Shown here piece by piece: positions 1 to 10,972 of a stretch of DNA of 64,000 nt (positions within the stretch are counted from its first letter, which is position 1; the number at the start of each line of letters is the position of its first letter). The DNA comes from Portulaca oleracea (Eukaryota > Streptophyta > Magnoliopsida > Caryophyllales > Portulacaceae), in contig CM055888.1 of the NCBI GenBank assembly GCA_029582165.1, positions 32,258,408 through 32,322,407 on the forward strand, in the 5' to 3' direction. Under the pieces are notes generated by a model. It was not told the DNA's origin. It saw nothing but the letters and a program-made list of their open reading frames with translations, and ran no database searches. The position numbers and the translations under genes are program-made.

Positions 1-2
1 TG

Positions 3-494
3 ACCACCACCGGAAACAAGGACATCATAATGGTGGATCACATGAGGAAGATGAAGAACAACGCGATTGTATGCAACATCGGTCACTTTGACAACGAGAT
101 AGACATGCTCGGACTAGAGACATTCCCAGGAGTGAAGAGGATAACGATCAAGCCACAGACAGACAGGTTTGAATTCCCAGACACAAAGACAGGGATAATA
201 GTGTTGGCAGAGGGGCGTCTGATGAACCTTGGGTGTGCAACTGGGCATCCTAGCTTTGTGATGTCATGCTCATTCACCAACCAAGTGATTGCCCAGCTGG
301 AGTTGTGGAAGGAGAAGAGCAGTGGGAAATACGAGAAGAAGGTGTACGTGTTGCCAAAGCACTTAGATGAGAAGGTGGCTGCACTGCATCTTGGGAAGCT
401 GGGGGCTAAACTCACAAAGCTAAGTAAGGACCAGGCTGACTACATTAGTGTTCCCATTGAGGGTCCCTACAAGCCAGCTCACTACAGGTACTGA
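3..494 (+). CDS. SAHH: S-adenosyl-L-homocysteine hydrolase, 3' part of the gene
   Basis: This is the C-terminal third (about 163 residues) of adenosylhomocysteinase, the cytosolic NAD-dependent enzyme that splits S-adenosylhomocysteine into adenosine and homocysteine and so relieves product inhibition of methyltransferases. The frame is open from base 3 and enters from the left, so the true start is outside the window; the ATG at 30 is internal. Recognisable pieces in order are [11 protein letters not shown], the HFDNEIDM motif, the plant-type stretch [20 protein letters not shown] and the terminal YKPAHYRY. The family is known to use Lys and Tyr of that tail to contact NAD of the neighbouring subunit. 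The stop is TGA at 492-494. No frameshift is visible and codon use is normal, so the gene looks functional. Confidence 0.96.
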   Translation, partial: TTTGNKDIIMVDHMRKMKNNAIVCNIGHFDNEIDMLGLETFPGVKRITIKPQTDRFEFPDTKTGIIVLAEGRLMNLGCATGHPSFVMSCSFTNQVIAQLELWKEKSSGKYEKKVYVLPKHLDEKVAALHLGKLGAKLTKLSKDQADYISVPIEGPYKPAHYRY

Positions 495-1249
495 GGCTAC
501 CGACGACGGATCATTTCTTGCTTCACTGGGCAAACAGGATTTCGTCCCCTTACTTTTTACATCTTTCATATTTGTTTTAGGACACAGTAGTTATTGCATT
601 TTTATTTTATTTTTTTTTTTATAATCCCGGGATTTGGAGGACCATTTTTCAAGTCTCATATGTGTTGAAATGGGGGTTGAATAAGGGTGTCTGGGGGTAG
701 ATCAATGTCATGTGGTTACTTTACATTACTATAGCTGGCGTCCAACTTGCCGCTGTCATACCTTGTTGTGACCGGTGAGTATGATGATTAGTTTTCACTT
801 TTCAATATCAATCAAAAACAAACACAGTGTTTTGCCTTTTCTTTTGGTGTGCAAATTAGCTGTTTGCTTATGCCTTTTCGTAAATGTTTCTATTTGTCAC
901 AAAAAAAAAAATGAAAACATTTCAAAAATGGTGAGTTGACGACATAAACAGCTTCTCGCGTAAGGAATCGATCCTTACAAAAGTATTCCTCGCGATTATT
1001 AACACTATTTTTTAATAAAAAGTAGTAATTTTTAATTATAATAAACTTTGAATGTATTGGTTATGTCAATGAAAATAAATGATACCCTAATTGAATCAAT
1101 TTCATTTGTTAAATATATTTTAGACATTTTTTTAAAATAAAAAATAATGGATAAAAGTATAATTTTATCCAATTTATATGTAATACTACTATAATTTTAA
1201 TAATAGGGCAAAACATTTAAATGGTATCTTACTCCAAGACTTATATCAT

Positions 1250-1303
<54 letters not shown>

Positions 1304-1795
1304 ACTCATTGGTTGTTATCCATGACAAAAATCACAAATAAAACGGATTTTAACCATATACTGGTGGTCTTCTTCTTTTATATGGTCGGTAAAGTGTGGT
1401 TACAATTAAGTTTAATAGATAAAGGTGAAAATAAGTGATATAGTATAGTAAAATTCGTAAAGTGTATTTAATGCAATTAAATTTAACCAACTACCGATAA
1501 ATATTAAAAATGTAAATTTATTTTCAAATATAAAAGATTGTTATTTCCACGCTTTGTTAGCTTCAAAATCATCTGTCATTATCATGAATTGTTCACGCCC
1601 CCTCCCCAAAAAACTCCATTATTGTCGACAAATTGTTGTAGTGTAGCGGATTGCTACCAAACATTGAGTTCTGGCAAGCCCGCTCCTCCCGATTCACCGC
1701 TCAGAACCATCTATCATTAACATGAAACTATACATTCATATACGTATGTACGTGTGTGTTTAGCAATTCTATTTTCGATAGACGAACATGTAACA
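495..1795. other. SAHH 3'UTR and AT-rich intergenic DNA
   Basis: The first few hundred bases should be the SAHH 3' untranslated region, but no decisive polyadenylation signal was identified. The rest is AT-rich with a long TA microsatellite and no supported gene. A short open frame at 1538-1720 has no recognisable features and is not called. Confidence 0.5.
1254..1299. repeat. (AT)n microsatellite
   Basis: Forty-six bases of uninterrupted AT dinucleotide (23 units). Such tracts are length-polymorphic and error-prone in assembly. Confidence 0.95.
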
Positions 1796-1939
1796 TGCAC
1801 CGTTCTTTTGTGCGTTGCGTTTAGTTGCAGTAGATTACGGTAAGTTGTGGTGGAAATTGTAAAAAGGTAATGGTAATTTGCGGTAAGTTGCGATAATTTG
1901 CGTTGCGGTTAGTTGCGTCAATGCACAAAAAACGGTGCC
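1796..1939. mobile_element. Small MITE with inverted ends
   Basis: The left end (1797 on) reads GCACCGTTCTTTTGTGC; the complement of the right end (to about 1938) reads GGCACCGTTTTTTGTGC. Between them lie about 140 bases of GT-rich sequence with repeated TTGCG units. No clean target duplication was found, so the class (hAT or Harbinger) is open. Confidence 0.5.
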
Positions 1940-2181
1940 TAATAAGAAAAAATTTCTCTAGTGTAAAGAAATTTTGAGGTGAATTAAATATTAACAAGAT
2001 TCAATATGATTTGATAGCTCTCAAAGATCCTCTGATCAAATTTTAATTTACTCTAATTTAAAAATTTTGCTATATTTATCCCACATTTCCTGTCTTTTCC
2101 CACTCCATCTCACTTTTCCCACTCTATCGCATAATTCTTTACCTAACATACATAATATATATATATAATTTTATATATTTA

Positions 2182-2379
2182 GGCCATGTTCTTTGGTTGG
2201 GTTGTTTTCAGGTTTGGATGGATAAGTTAAGATAAGTTTAGATAAGTTAGCATAAGTAATGCCATTTTTTTGGAGAACTATGTTTTTAGAGTGGATGCTT
2301 TTTTGGGGAATTATGTTAGGTTTAGATAAGTTAGGATAAGTTAGGAAAGTTATATCCAACCTAACCAAAGAACGGGACC
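2182..2379. mobile_element. Tourist-like (PIF/Harbinger) MITE, 198 bp
   Basis: The ends are inverted copies: GGCCATGTTCTTTGGTTGGG at the left and GGTCCCGTTCTTTGGTTAGG as the complement of the right. Both sides are flanked by TTA (2179-2181 and 2380-2382), the 3-bp duplication expected for PIF/Harbinger. The inside is a run of degenerate GATAAGTTAG units. No coding capacity. Confidence 0.75.
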
Positions 2380-2404
2380 TTAATAAATCATATGACTTGC
2401 TTTA

Positions 2405-5400
2405 CGTTGGGAATGTCCCGACAATGTTCGATATACACGGAGATTAAACCAAGGTAATATAGTAATTATATGTCTTGCTGGAGATCTCTATAATTGGTAA
2501 TTAAATATGTTTAATTACAACTATATTATTTGGTCTCTTGGGTCACACATCGCTGCCCGAACAATGTATGTAACCTAAATAATATTGTATTATGTTTAGA
2601 AAAGTTGGAAACTGATTTCTGTGAGAAATCAGCCCAACATGGACCGAACTAGGTCCAACACGGTCCGTGTTGACCCAACACGGTCCGTGGTGTCCATGGG
2701 CCGAGTTAATGGACATTCTGGAGTCCAACATGGACCGTGTTGATTCAACACAGACCATATTGGGCCTGAAAAATCCGTCGTTGCGTTAAGTCGGCCCTTT
2801 AGGGTTTTGAACCCTTTCCCTAGGTTTTCTAAACACTATATAAAGGGGTCTCTGTGAGAGATTATTCCACACCAACTGCCTAAGACTCTTAGAGAGATAT
2901 CAGGGTGATTTCCTAAGTTCCTCTCTCTTTTAGTTTGCAGTTCTTGTTTCAGGAAACATTTTCTGTTTCCCGAAACAATCTCACATACATCTTAGATTGA
3001 GATTCGTCGCGATCGGGTCGATCTAGCAATCGGGTTCCCGAAGTGCTACGTGGACTTTTCAATAAAGGGTTTCAGCATTGGTGTAATACCCCGCCCTAAA
3101 TCATACGTATTACAGTAGTTAAGCTATTTTAATTAGTTATAATTTGTTAATTAAATACTTTGTACCTTGTGGTTAGCTAATGGTGACAGGTCTCGGAGGA
3201 ATGGCGAAGCGGCAAATTTTACCGATCAAAATTCTTAATCGAACCTTGTTACAGTATATTTTGGACCTTATTTTATAATTATTTTAGGTTCTACTATTTT
3301 ATTTTAAAGTCGGATTATTTACCGTTTTGATTTTTACGGCCAAACGATTTAAATTTTAGTTATCGATTTTACCGTCCTTTTAACCCGCATAAAATTAAAT
3401 ACTTTTTATACTTATTATACATTACCAATTTTATTGTCTTTACTAAGTGTATTAGTAGTATTATTAGGATGGTAGTATTATATGTAGGATTGTTTTTAGT
3501 TTAGATAAGTAGGAGGGGTTTATATTTTTAAGTGGGAGGTTAAGGGTCATATTATTCAAACCAACTCAACTCCCATTTTCAGCCTACTCTTTCTCCCTCT
3601 CGGCAGATCAGACCCCCCCCCCTCAGCCCCCTCTGTTTTGCCGGTTTCCGGCGAGATTCCGGCGGGTCTCCGGCGAAGGAACCGGTGCCCTCTTGCTTCC
3701 CTTCCATTCCCACACTTCTTTGCTCCTTTTTGTCATCCCTTTCAAGAGGTATCTCACCCCACACTCTCCTCCATTGTTGTATAATTTGAAAGCTAGGATA
3801 TTTATGTGTTGATGTGATGTTCTTATACCTAGATTATCTCTTTCTTTCATGAGTTTAAAGTATAAATTGTTAGGGTTGAGTTTATTGAAGAATCAAGTGT
3901 ATTGTTTGAAGTTTTGGGTAATCTTTTGATGAGATTGTGTGGCTTGATGAAGAAGATGATATCCCATGGATGTGCATGTTGTATTAGATGAGATTTTGGA
4001 GTTTTACTTTCTGTTTTACAAAGATAACTAAGTATTAGTGGTTTATTTGGATGGTTTACATGAAATTGGTGAAGGAAATTATGACAATTGTGGTGTAAGT
4101 TAAGTGCATGTAACTTGATGTTGATGCATGTGTTTTGTGCAAGCTTGAATGGTAATTTTAGAAGTTTAAATTCTGGAAATCAATAAGGGTATGGATATAT
4201 TGCAAAGGGTATTTTATTAGTGTAAAGTTTTGATGAAAGTAAAGCATGTATGAGAGCAAAGTTATACCCAGAACCTACTGCCCAAATTATGATTTTTGTA
4301 GAGGATGTTAAAATTTGTTTTGAGCCCAGAATATAGTGTAAAAAGGTAGCCAAAGATGTTAGAAAACACCCGGTTTTGGAATTTCGAGTTTTCGTTTTGT
4401 ATAGCTCAAGTTAGAGCCAAAACCGTAAAACCGCGCAAGTATATACGAATTTTTGAGTCAGTGTGTTAATGTGCAATTTTCGTCTGGTTGGAGATTGATT
4501 TTGGGGAAGTGTTCAACATAAGAGTTTTAGGAGACTCTGCAAGCTTTCCGAAAACGTATGGTATGTGTCCAACCGATATCGGGAGAGAGTTATAGGGCCC
4601 GGAAACGGGGCTGCGAAACTGGAATTTCTGGGTAACATGATAAATGTTTTGGTTGGGCTAAGGGTTACTATATGGGGCTTATAAGTGGTTTTATGAGTAA
4701 GTAACCTAAGTCATTTAACCTTTGTGATGTAGTCCATAAATGAGAACCATAGTACTCGGTTTTGAAGAACCCCGAGATCTTTAGACTATTTACGTTTACC
4801 GTTTCAATTTACCGAAAAATTACAAATTTAGTAGAATAAGTTCTTTCTACCTTGGAGTTTTTAAAGTCTCTTTGAGTAACTAAAGGTCTATATTTTACAA
4901 GTATTCTTTGATTCATAAAGCTTCTATGAGTTTAGAGTGTATACAAAATTCTCTTGATTTTGTCTAAGCACCAAAACCGCACATGATTATATTTTGGTAT
5001 TTTGCTGCTTTCTGTCCGGGGCCTTTTTCGAGCTCTTCTTATTTTTTTTAGCCTCTGGCCCAGTTGACAAACTTATAGATTATATTTTTCCCTTTCCGAA
5101 AAGTACTCGCACGTCGAAAACCGAGTTTTATAGCCCAAGTTACGGCCAAAATTCTATTGTCATGAAAACCTGAAATTTTATACGATTTCCTTCCGAAACT
5201 CTATTGAGAGGCCCTATGCCCTCACCTTTTCATGGCTTTTATTCTAATACCGAACTCTATCGTTTTAAGCTCAAGGTTCAGCCTCGACCCGAGCCATTCC
5301 CCGGCCGAGTTCACCCCCGAGCAGTCCACACGTTCAAGGTACGCAAATTGTCCAACCCTTACTTTTACTTAAAGTAAAGTACAGTTTTATTGCGTGGCAT

Positions 5401-6388
5401 ATATTCTAATGATTTTACTGTTTTAGAAGTGGTCTTAGCTCCCAGTCTACAGTAGCTAGAGTACAGTCTAGCATTTACGAGCTCCTAGAGTAAATTTGAC
5501 TGGCGTCATTGCTCGTGATCAACCATCCAAACTCGAGATCAGTTTGGGCGTACGTGCGTGAGATGCCTCGGCATCGATCTAAAAAGGGAGACCACGTTTT
5601 ACCATACGAAACCTCTTTAATGTTATACATAGTTTATGCATAGGAGTCTTCATAGTTCAAAGTTCACATGGTCCTTAGCATGTTTTATCTCCCCCTCCCC
5701 GTTTTCGAAAGGTTTTAAAGGCCGGCATGAAAAACCGTTTTCGAAACGGTTTGACATGTTGGAGGTTTGTGTACTGAGTGTTTCCCCCACTCATGTTTGC
5801 GTTGTTTTACCGTTTTGTTTTAGGCGGCTCGAGCTCCTCCGAAAAAGGGAAAGGTTCCCAGCGGTGACGGTCTCTCCAAGTGAAAGGTAGAAGCTTTTGT
5901 ATAGTTCAAAGACTGTCTCTAAGCAACGACTTGAAATGTTGGGTTTTCGTAAGATGTTAAGTTATAGTATGGTTGTTTGTTGGCATAGTAATATGTGAAT
6001 GGTGTAAAATCCCCGAGTATGCGGGGATATGTGTAATGAAGTTCCTTTGCTAAGTTTTTGCATGTGTTCTGGGTTGTGTTGTGGCTTGGTCAGAATGTTG
6101 GGTTTTGTGGTTGTGCCTTGTCCTTATGGGACGGCGGTAGCGCCTCCGGCTGTTTTTCCGCTGCGCTAATCATGTAATTATTGTTGTATTTGGGTAATGA
6201 TGTGATTAAGGTTTGGGGGCGTTACAATTGGAATCTGTAAGGTCAACCTCTTTTTCAGCCAAAATTAGTGATCAGATATAATTATTAAAGCCTCTGCTGT
6301 TATTTTTGATTAATTGTTTATAACTGTTATAAATATTCCGCCGATTAATTTGTATCTGTTTAGGAAATAGATAACCTAAAACCAAACA
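2405..6388 (+). mobile_element. Copia-like 5' LTR, split by a nested solo LTR
   Basis: An LTR of about 830 bp is inferred from 2405-3081 joined to 6232-6388. The left edge resembles copia LTR starts (GTTGGGAATGTCCC) but has CG in place of the usual TG, so this boundary is tentative. The right edge ends in CA, followed one base later by a primer-binding site for initiator tRNA-Met (6390-6401). A TATA-like ACTATATAAAGG sits near 2835, as in an LTR promoter. Near-palindromic CAACACGGNCCGTGTTG-type units recur at 2635-2760. The LTR is interrupted by the gypsy-type solo LTR at 3082-6226. Confidence 0.5.
3082..6226 (+). mobile_element. Solo LTR (3,145 bp) of a Ty3/gypsy Tekay-like family
   Basis: Starts TGTAATACCCCGCCC and ends GGGGGCGTTACA, flanked by a perfect 5-bp duplication ATTGG (3077-3081 and 6227-6231). 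With no internal region or second LTR, this is a solo LTR left by LTR-LTR recombination. Its last 150 bases (GGCGGTAGCG..., CCGCTGCGCTAATCA, GGGGGCGTTACA) and an internal block near 5530-5575 match, in opposite orientation, the LTRs at 41137-44539 and 50475-53855, so it is a diverged member of that family. No long open frame. Confidence 0.85.
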
Positions 6389-6389
6389 G

Positions 6390-6401
6390 TGGTATCAAAG
6401 C
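6390..6401 (+). other. Primer-binding site, initiator tRNA-Met type
   Basis: TGGTATCAAAGC differs at one base from TGGTATCAGAGC, the complement of the plant initiator tRNA-Met 3' end. It lies one base after the inferred LTR end. Confidence 0.65.
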
Positions 6402-8297
6402 CACCAATTGCATGCTAAAGTATTGTACTTGTATTCATAAGTAATTTTGTCAATAGTGGAATTATATTATGAATATGCTAGAGTAGATTTGTGCCTAAAA
6501 TTTTAAATTTTTATGAAAGTTTTAATCTTTACTGTTCATGATAGTAAATCTGGAATTTTATTGTAAAATTTAATCTTTATTGTCTTTAATTAATCGATTT
6601 TATTTGTTTAATCATTAAATATAGCATAAACTTGATTAATCTTGAATGTTTTAAAAACAATCATGTTTAATATTGTTAAACAGTAGGCAATACATGAAGT
6701 AGGTCAAAATTCACAAAATAGGGTTTTGTGAAATTATTTTCTGATTTAGTTTATTTACGGTAAATATGAAAAATTGAAATAAACTATCAAATAAATTCAA
6801 AAATTTCTGAAATTTTTATTGGAGGTGTTTGGAAGTATTCTGGACTTTCCATAATTTTTGTAGATTTTTCCCAATTAAAATGGATTTTTAATTGAGTTTT
6901 CATATCTGAAGAGAATTAAAAATCATTTAATTCTCTGAATTTTATAAATTTGTAAAAATTTGTGAAACTTCTGAAATTTTTACAGTAGCTTACTGATAAC
7001 AACGTTTAAGAAAAAAAATTTCCGTTAATTTATCCGGTCAAATAATATTTTTTAATTTAGATTTTCATATCTGAGAGAAATAAATTTGTTAATTCTCTGA
7101 ATTTTGTATATTTATAGAAATTTGTAAATTTTCTGAAAATTTTACAGTAGGTTACTAGGTAACCATTCTGTTATGGATAAAATTTTCATGAATTTTCGAA
7201 ATCGTTAACTAATTTTCCTTTAATTTTGAGTTTAACTGAAAAGTAAAATGGTTTACTATCTGATTTTTATTCTAATTTTAAAATTTTGATAAAAATCTGA
7301 AATTTTTTCGGTAGCATATTGGATGAATATACTGTATGAGAAAATTATAAAATTTGATTTGTAAACTTATCGGACTGTTATTATTTATTTTCCTCTTAAA
7401 CGGAGAGTTAAAATGTTTAATTCCCTAAAATTTTACAATCTTTTGAAAATTGTTAAAATTCTGGAAAATTTTCATACTGGGTTATTAGATAACACTATGA
7501 GATGAAATTATTAAATTCGATAAGTTATGATAATTTTATTTAAGTTTTTTCATTCACAAAATTAACCGAAACTGAGAAGCAACACGGACCGTGTTGATCC
7601 AACACGAACTATGTTGCCAACAGTTTTGGTGAATTCGTGTGTTTTAGGGTTTGAAATTAATTTTAGAAATTAATTATTAAATCCTATTACTACTAAATCA
7701 GTTGATGGATATAAAATCTATTAGTTTGTAAAGTTTAGGAAACTTACAATATCTTTAAAAGATATAGTATCTTTTAGACCTCTTGATTTTAGGAAAATCA
7801 AGTATTTTGTTTGTATTGGTATAAAATCCTAAATCTGTTTAGGTAACTAAGATAAAATTTGGAATTTTATTAATCTTGCAAATTTTTAGGAAACCTTTTT
7901 AGTATTTATTTCCTTATATGTGTTGTGTGCAATTATATATGCCTTTATAATTTGTTATTTAAGCATGTCTTATATTTGATATAATTATTGCAATATTACC
8001 TGTTTGCATGTGCTTCTAGTATGGCCATAGATAGTCGATTTTACCGGTCTGCGTACCGGGTTGGGTGAAATACGACCTGCGTGTCGTCATTGAATTAATT
8101 TTAAATTTAAACTTTCAGTTAAATTTATTTTAATTCATGTAAGGCCTCAATTGTGAGGTTCACTTTGTAAATTTGTTGTATTTGGAGACATCAAGTTGAG
8201 TGGGAGCCCAACAGCAATGGAGGTGGTGATTCGAGTTGGAGCCCATCCGAGGAAGTTGCAAAACCCAAGAAGATTTTTTTGAAGACTGTCAAGGCTT
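6402..8297 (+). mobile_element. AT-rich interior of a non-autonomous copia-like element
   Basis: This interval follows the primer-binding site and holds no gag or pol reading frame. It is very AT-rich with degenerate repeats of a unit containing CTGAAATTTTTACAGTAG (near 6970, 7130, 7290, 7450). The LTR-type motif CAACACGGACCGTGTTG reappears at 7580-7600. The element appears to continue after the nested LINE (from about 9439). No 3' LTR was found, so it is truncated or a large retrotransposon derivative. Confidence 0.45.
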
Positions 8298-9430
8298 TTT
8301 TTTTGCCGATAAGTATGGGCATTAGCCCAAATTTATTATCAACCAATGTGTTTGCCATACAATAGTGCACTCCCAGCACTAATACTCAACGCATGGGCCT
8401 GATGTTGAAAATAGCCCAAAACCATATGAAGACCAAAGCAAATATCAAACAACATAACATAAAAAAAACCTATCCAGCTATTGTACTTTAACATCAGCCA
8501 CTTGGGTATCCCTCAAAATTTCTCCTTGGTTGACCAACTCCTCTACTGCTCGATTTCAATATGCCTTCTGTTCCAATCTACTCCTCCCTTTCTCAATTGA
8601 ACAGAAAAGGGATTTCATTGAACATTCTTGTTATTGTATCTGCCGAGTAAGGGGTCTTGTCTTTCCACAATGAAGCCCAGATGCCAACCCTCCTGTGTAT
8701 CATCTCCTTCATCTCATCGATATTCAACTGTTTGTTCTTGAAGACCATGTCATTCCTTTGCTTCCAAATTGTCCATAAAGCAGCGAAAAATGTGACTATC
8801 CAAAGCCTTTTCCGGTTGTTGTTACTGAATCTCATATCCATCCATTGCTTGAACCAGGTTTTCAGGTCTCCTGCTGGTTGTATCTGGCATCCTAATTCCC
8901 CCATCAATTGCAGCCAAATGTGTTGTGTTACCTCACAATGCAGAAAAAGGTGATTTATATCCTCTCCTACATTGTTACACATAGGGCAAACATCCAATTC
9001 CTGCGGCAGGATCCCTCTTTCGCACAATTGGGATCTTGTGTTCATCTTGCCTAGTAATGCCATCCACACCATGAGTTCAACTCGTGGTGGAGCTAGCTTT
9101 TTCCAAGCCTTACACACAATAGAATCCAGTTGTACATCTCCTCTTGCTATCTCCTCAACTATGGCCACTAGTGACTTGACATTGTATTGGCCATTATTTC
9201 TGCTCCACTGGATTTCATCACTTCCATTTGGTGTTGGGTGACATTCTCGCAATCTTGCTGCTAATGCCTGTTCTCTTTCAATTTCTTGCAGACTCAGTTC
9301 CCTACTCCATGTCAGGCACCACCTCCAACATCTTCCTTCAAACCATCCCATATCTCGCACCATGCTTCTCTTCTGGTTAGACAACTTATACAACTCTGGG
9401 TACATCTCTCGCAAAGGTTGTTGTGCCAGC
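8298..9430 (-). mobile_element. 5'-truncated LINE insertion
   Basis: The minus-strand element ends in a short poly-A (poly-T at about 8296-8304 on the plus strand) and is flanked by CAAGGCTT (8290-8297 and 9431-9438), an 8-bp candidate duplication. Its only coding part is the C-terminal end of a LINE reverse transcriptase. 5' truncation is normal for LINE retrotransposition. The left boundary within the T run is uncertain by a few bases. Confidence 0.6.
8593..9414 (-). pseudogene. LINE reverse transcriptase C-terminal fragment (zf-RVT)
   Basis: A 273-residue open frame holds the zinc-binding domain found downstream of plant LINE reverse transcriptases. It has AWKKLAPPRVELMVWMAL, then CPMC...EDINHLFLHCEVTQHIW, giving a Cys-X2-Cys...His-X3-His/Cys arrangement, followed by a Trp-rich tail (LWTIWKQRNDMVF). 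The endonuclease and polymerase domains are absent, so it cannot work alone. The first Met is only the first ATG after truncation. Unlike the LINE at 14971-22772, no RNase H domain follows. Confidence 0.8.
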
Positions 9431-9438
9431 CAAGGCTT

Positions 9439-10060
9439 ATTTAAATTAGTTGATTAAGTCTAGATGGCCATACTAGGAGTTTTATTTATGCTTTAAATTC
9501 ATTATTGCATGTTTTATTATGCCTTTTATACTTTTCGAAAGAGTTCACCTAGAATTGCATGTTTAGGATAATAAAACCTACTCTCAAAATTGAATTATTG
9601 CTCAACCTATGGAAACACCACTTAGATGGATAAATAAAGAAAGCCAAAGCGAATTATTTGTCCATCATTAATAAGTAGGGTGGGACTAGGTCAATTCAAA
9701 TTGGCTATCAAAATAGTTTTGGGCCAAGAGCAGAGAGAGAAATATTGTATTCGATACAAATTTCTTGCCAAGAGTCAGATCGATCATAAGATGATCCACC
9801 AAAGATAACATGGGATCGAGTTTTGTTGAGCCAAAGTCCACTTGAACCCATGAGTCTTGTGGGTCTTGGTAAATTAAACACTAAATGAGAGTTGATAAAG
9901 TATTTTGATTTGAAATTAAAATTAGTTTAATTTCTTTGATAATTAATAACTAAAATTGAACCTTTATGTCTTGTCAAAATCAAAGATGTCTAACACACCC
10001 ACCAACAACACAGTTAACCTCTGTTCTCTTTTGGAAAAAGAGAAACTCATCGGGGCCAAT
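9439..10060. other. Retroelement interior, then intergenic DNA
   Basis: The first part appears to continue the copia-like element interrupted by the LINE at 8298-9430; text such as GGGTGGGACTAGGTC and GGGCCAAGAGCAGAGAGAG has no coding frame. The element's right end could not be fixed; AT-rich intergenic DNA follows from about 9990. Confidence 0.3.
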
Positions 10061-10311
10061 GGGTGATCCATAAAGCAAATGAATCATGAAATGACAACGA
10101 AGAGTATGAAGTTTCAATTTGTGAGAAATATTTATTTTATTTTTTTAATGTTTTTTTCGTATATTGAAGAAGAAGATGAATGGTTTCATACTTGGTGGAT
10201 CCATGGTTATATATCCAGATTAAAAAAAAATTAAAATGGATATTTCTCACAAATTAAAAACTTATATTCTTACTTGAATTTTATGGTTCATTTGCTTCAT
10301 GGGGCTATCCC
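10061..10311. mobile_element. Foldback MITE of about 250 bp
   Basis: The first 75 bases and the complement of the last 75 share GGGNNANCC, AGCAAATGAANCAT and AATTTGTGAGAAATAT at matching spacing, so the unit folds into a long imperfect hairpin around an AT-rich loop. GCCAAT occurs at both flanks but not exactly abutting on the right, so the target duplication is unproven. Confidence 0.45.
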
Positions 10312-10314
10312 TTG

Positions 10315-10430
10315 AAGCCAATAATCCAATTGCTATATGTATCATCATCGAACCTAAGTTCAAATGTAGGCCAATAGTCCAATTGCTATATGCATATCAT
10401 CATTTATCTAAGCTCAATACATGCTAACAT
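10315..10430. repeat. Two-copy tandem duplication, about 57 bp
   Basis: GCCAATAATCCAATTGCTATATG...ATCATC and GCCAATAGTCCAATTGCTATATGC...ATCATC follow one another with a few substitutions. Confidence 0.6.
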
Positions 10431-10546
10431 TGCTAAGAAATTGCTCAAAAGTTGGTACCCTGCCAGTATTGAACTCTGAAATCAGGCTTTAGTTTCACCA
10501 AGTTGATCTCAACTCTCAACTTACACCAACACAAATTCAATTCCAA

Positions 10547-10877
10547 AGTAAGACCGTTCCACATATAATTATTGTGAGACAAACTACTTAATTTTAAGGT
10601 GATATTTTAGTATATTACTATGAATAATAAGTCTCATCTAAGTTCTAACCCCTCTACACCTTATTTGGGTAAAATTTCAAAGTATTGGTTTCGATTATTA
10701 TGATCGATAAATCATAAAAGAATAATTTTTTAATACGAATATAACTAATAACTTATTAGAGATGAACTTATCATAGTCATCTTAAATAAATTATTAGTCA
10801 TCCCTATATTGATAAAAAGTTACCAAAAAACTATACATCTCACGATAAAATGGTCTCAATCTCACGTAAGACTTACT
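10547..10877. mobile_element. Possible MITE with AGTAAG ends
   Basis: The left end is AGTAAGACCGTTCC...TATTGTGAGAC; the complement of the right end is AGTAAGTCTTACGTGAGA...TATCGTGAGAT. Similar AGTAAGAC/GTGAGAC ends occur in plant MITEs. The match is imperfect and no duplication was confirmed. Confidence 0.35.
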
Positions 10878-10972
10878 GAAAAACAAACACAGCAGTCCAA
10901 AGAGTAAAATGCTCATAATTTTAAACCACAGACAAATACATTGGATCAAGGCTTCAATGCCTACATTAAACC

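Noticed and set aside
3579..3850. Small minus-strand frames in the solo LTR
   Set aside because: They arise from a GC-rich, C-run stretch of the LTR and have no recognisable domain.
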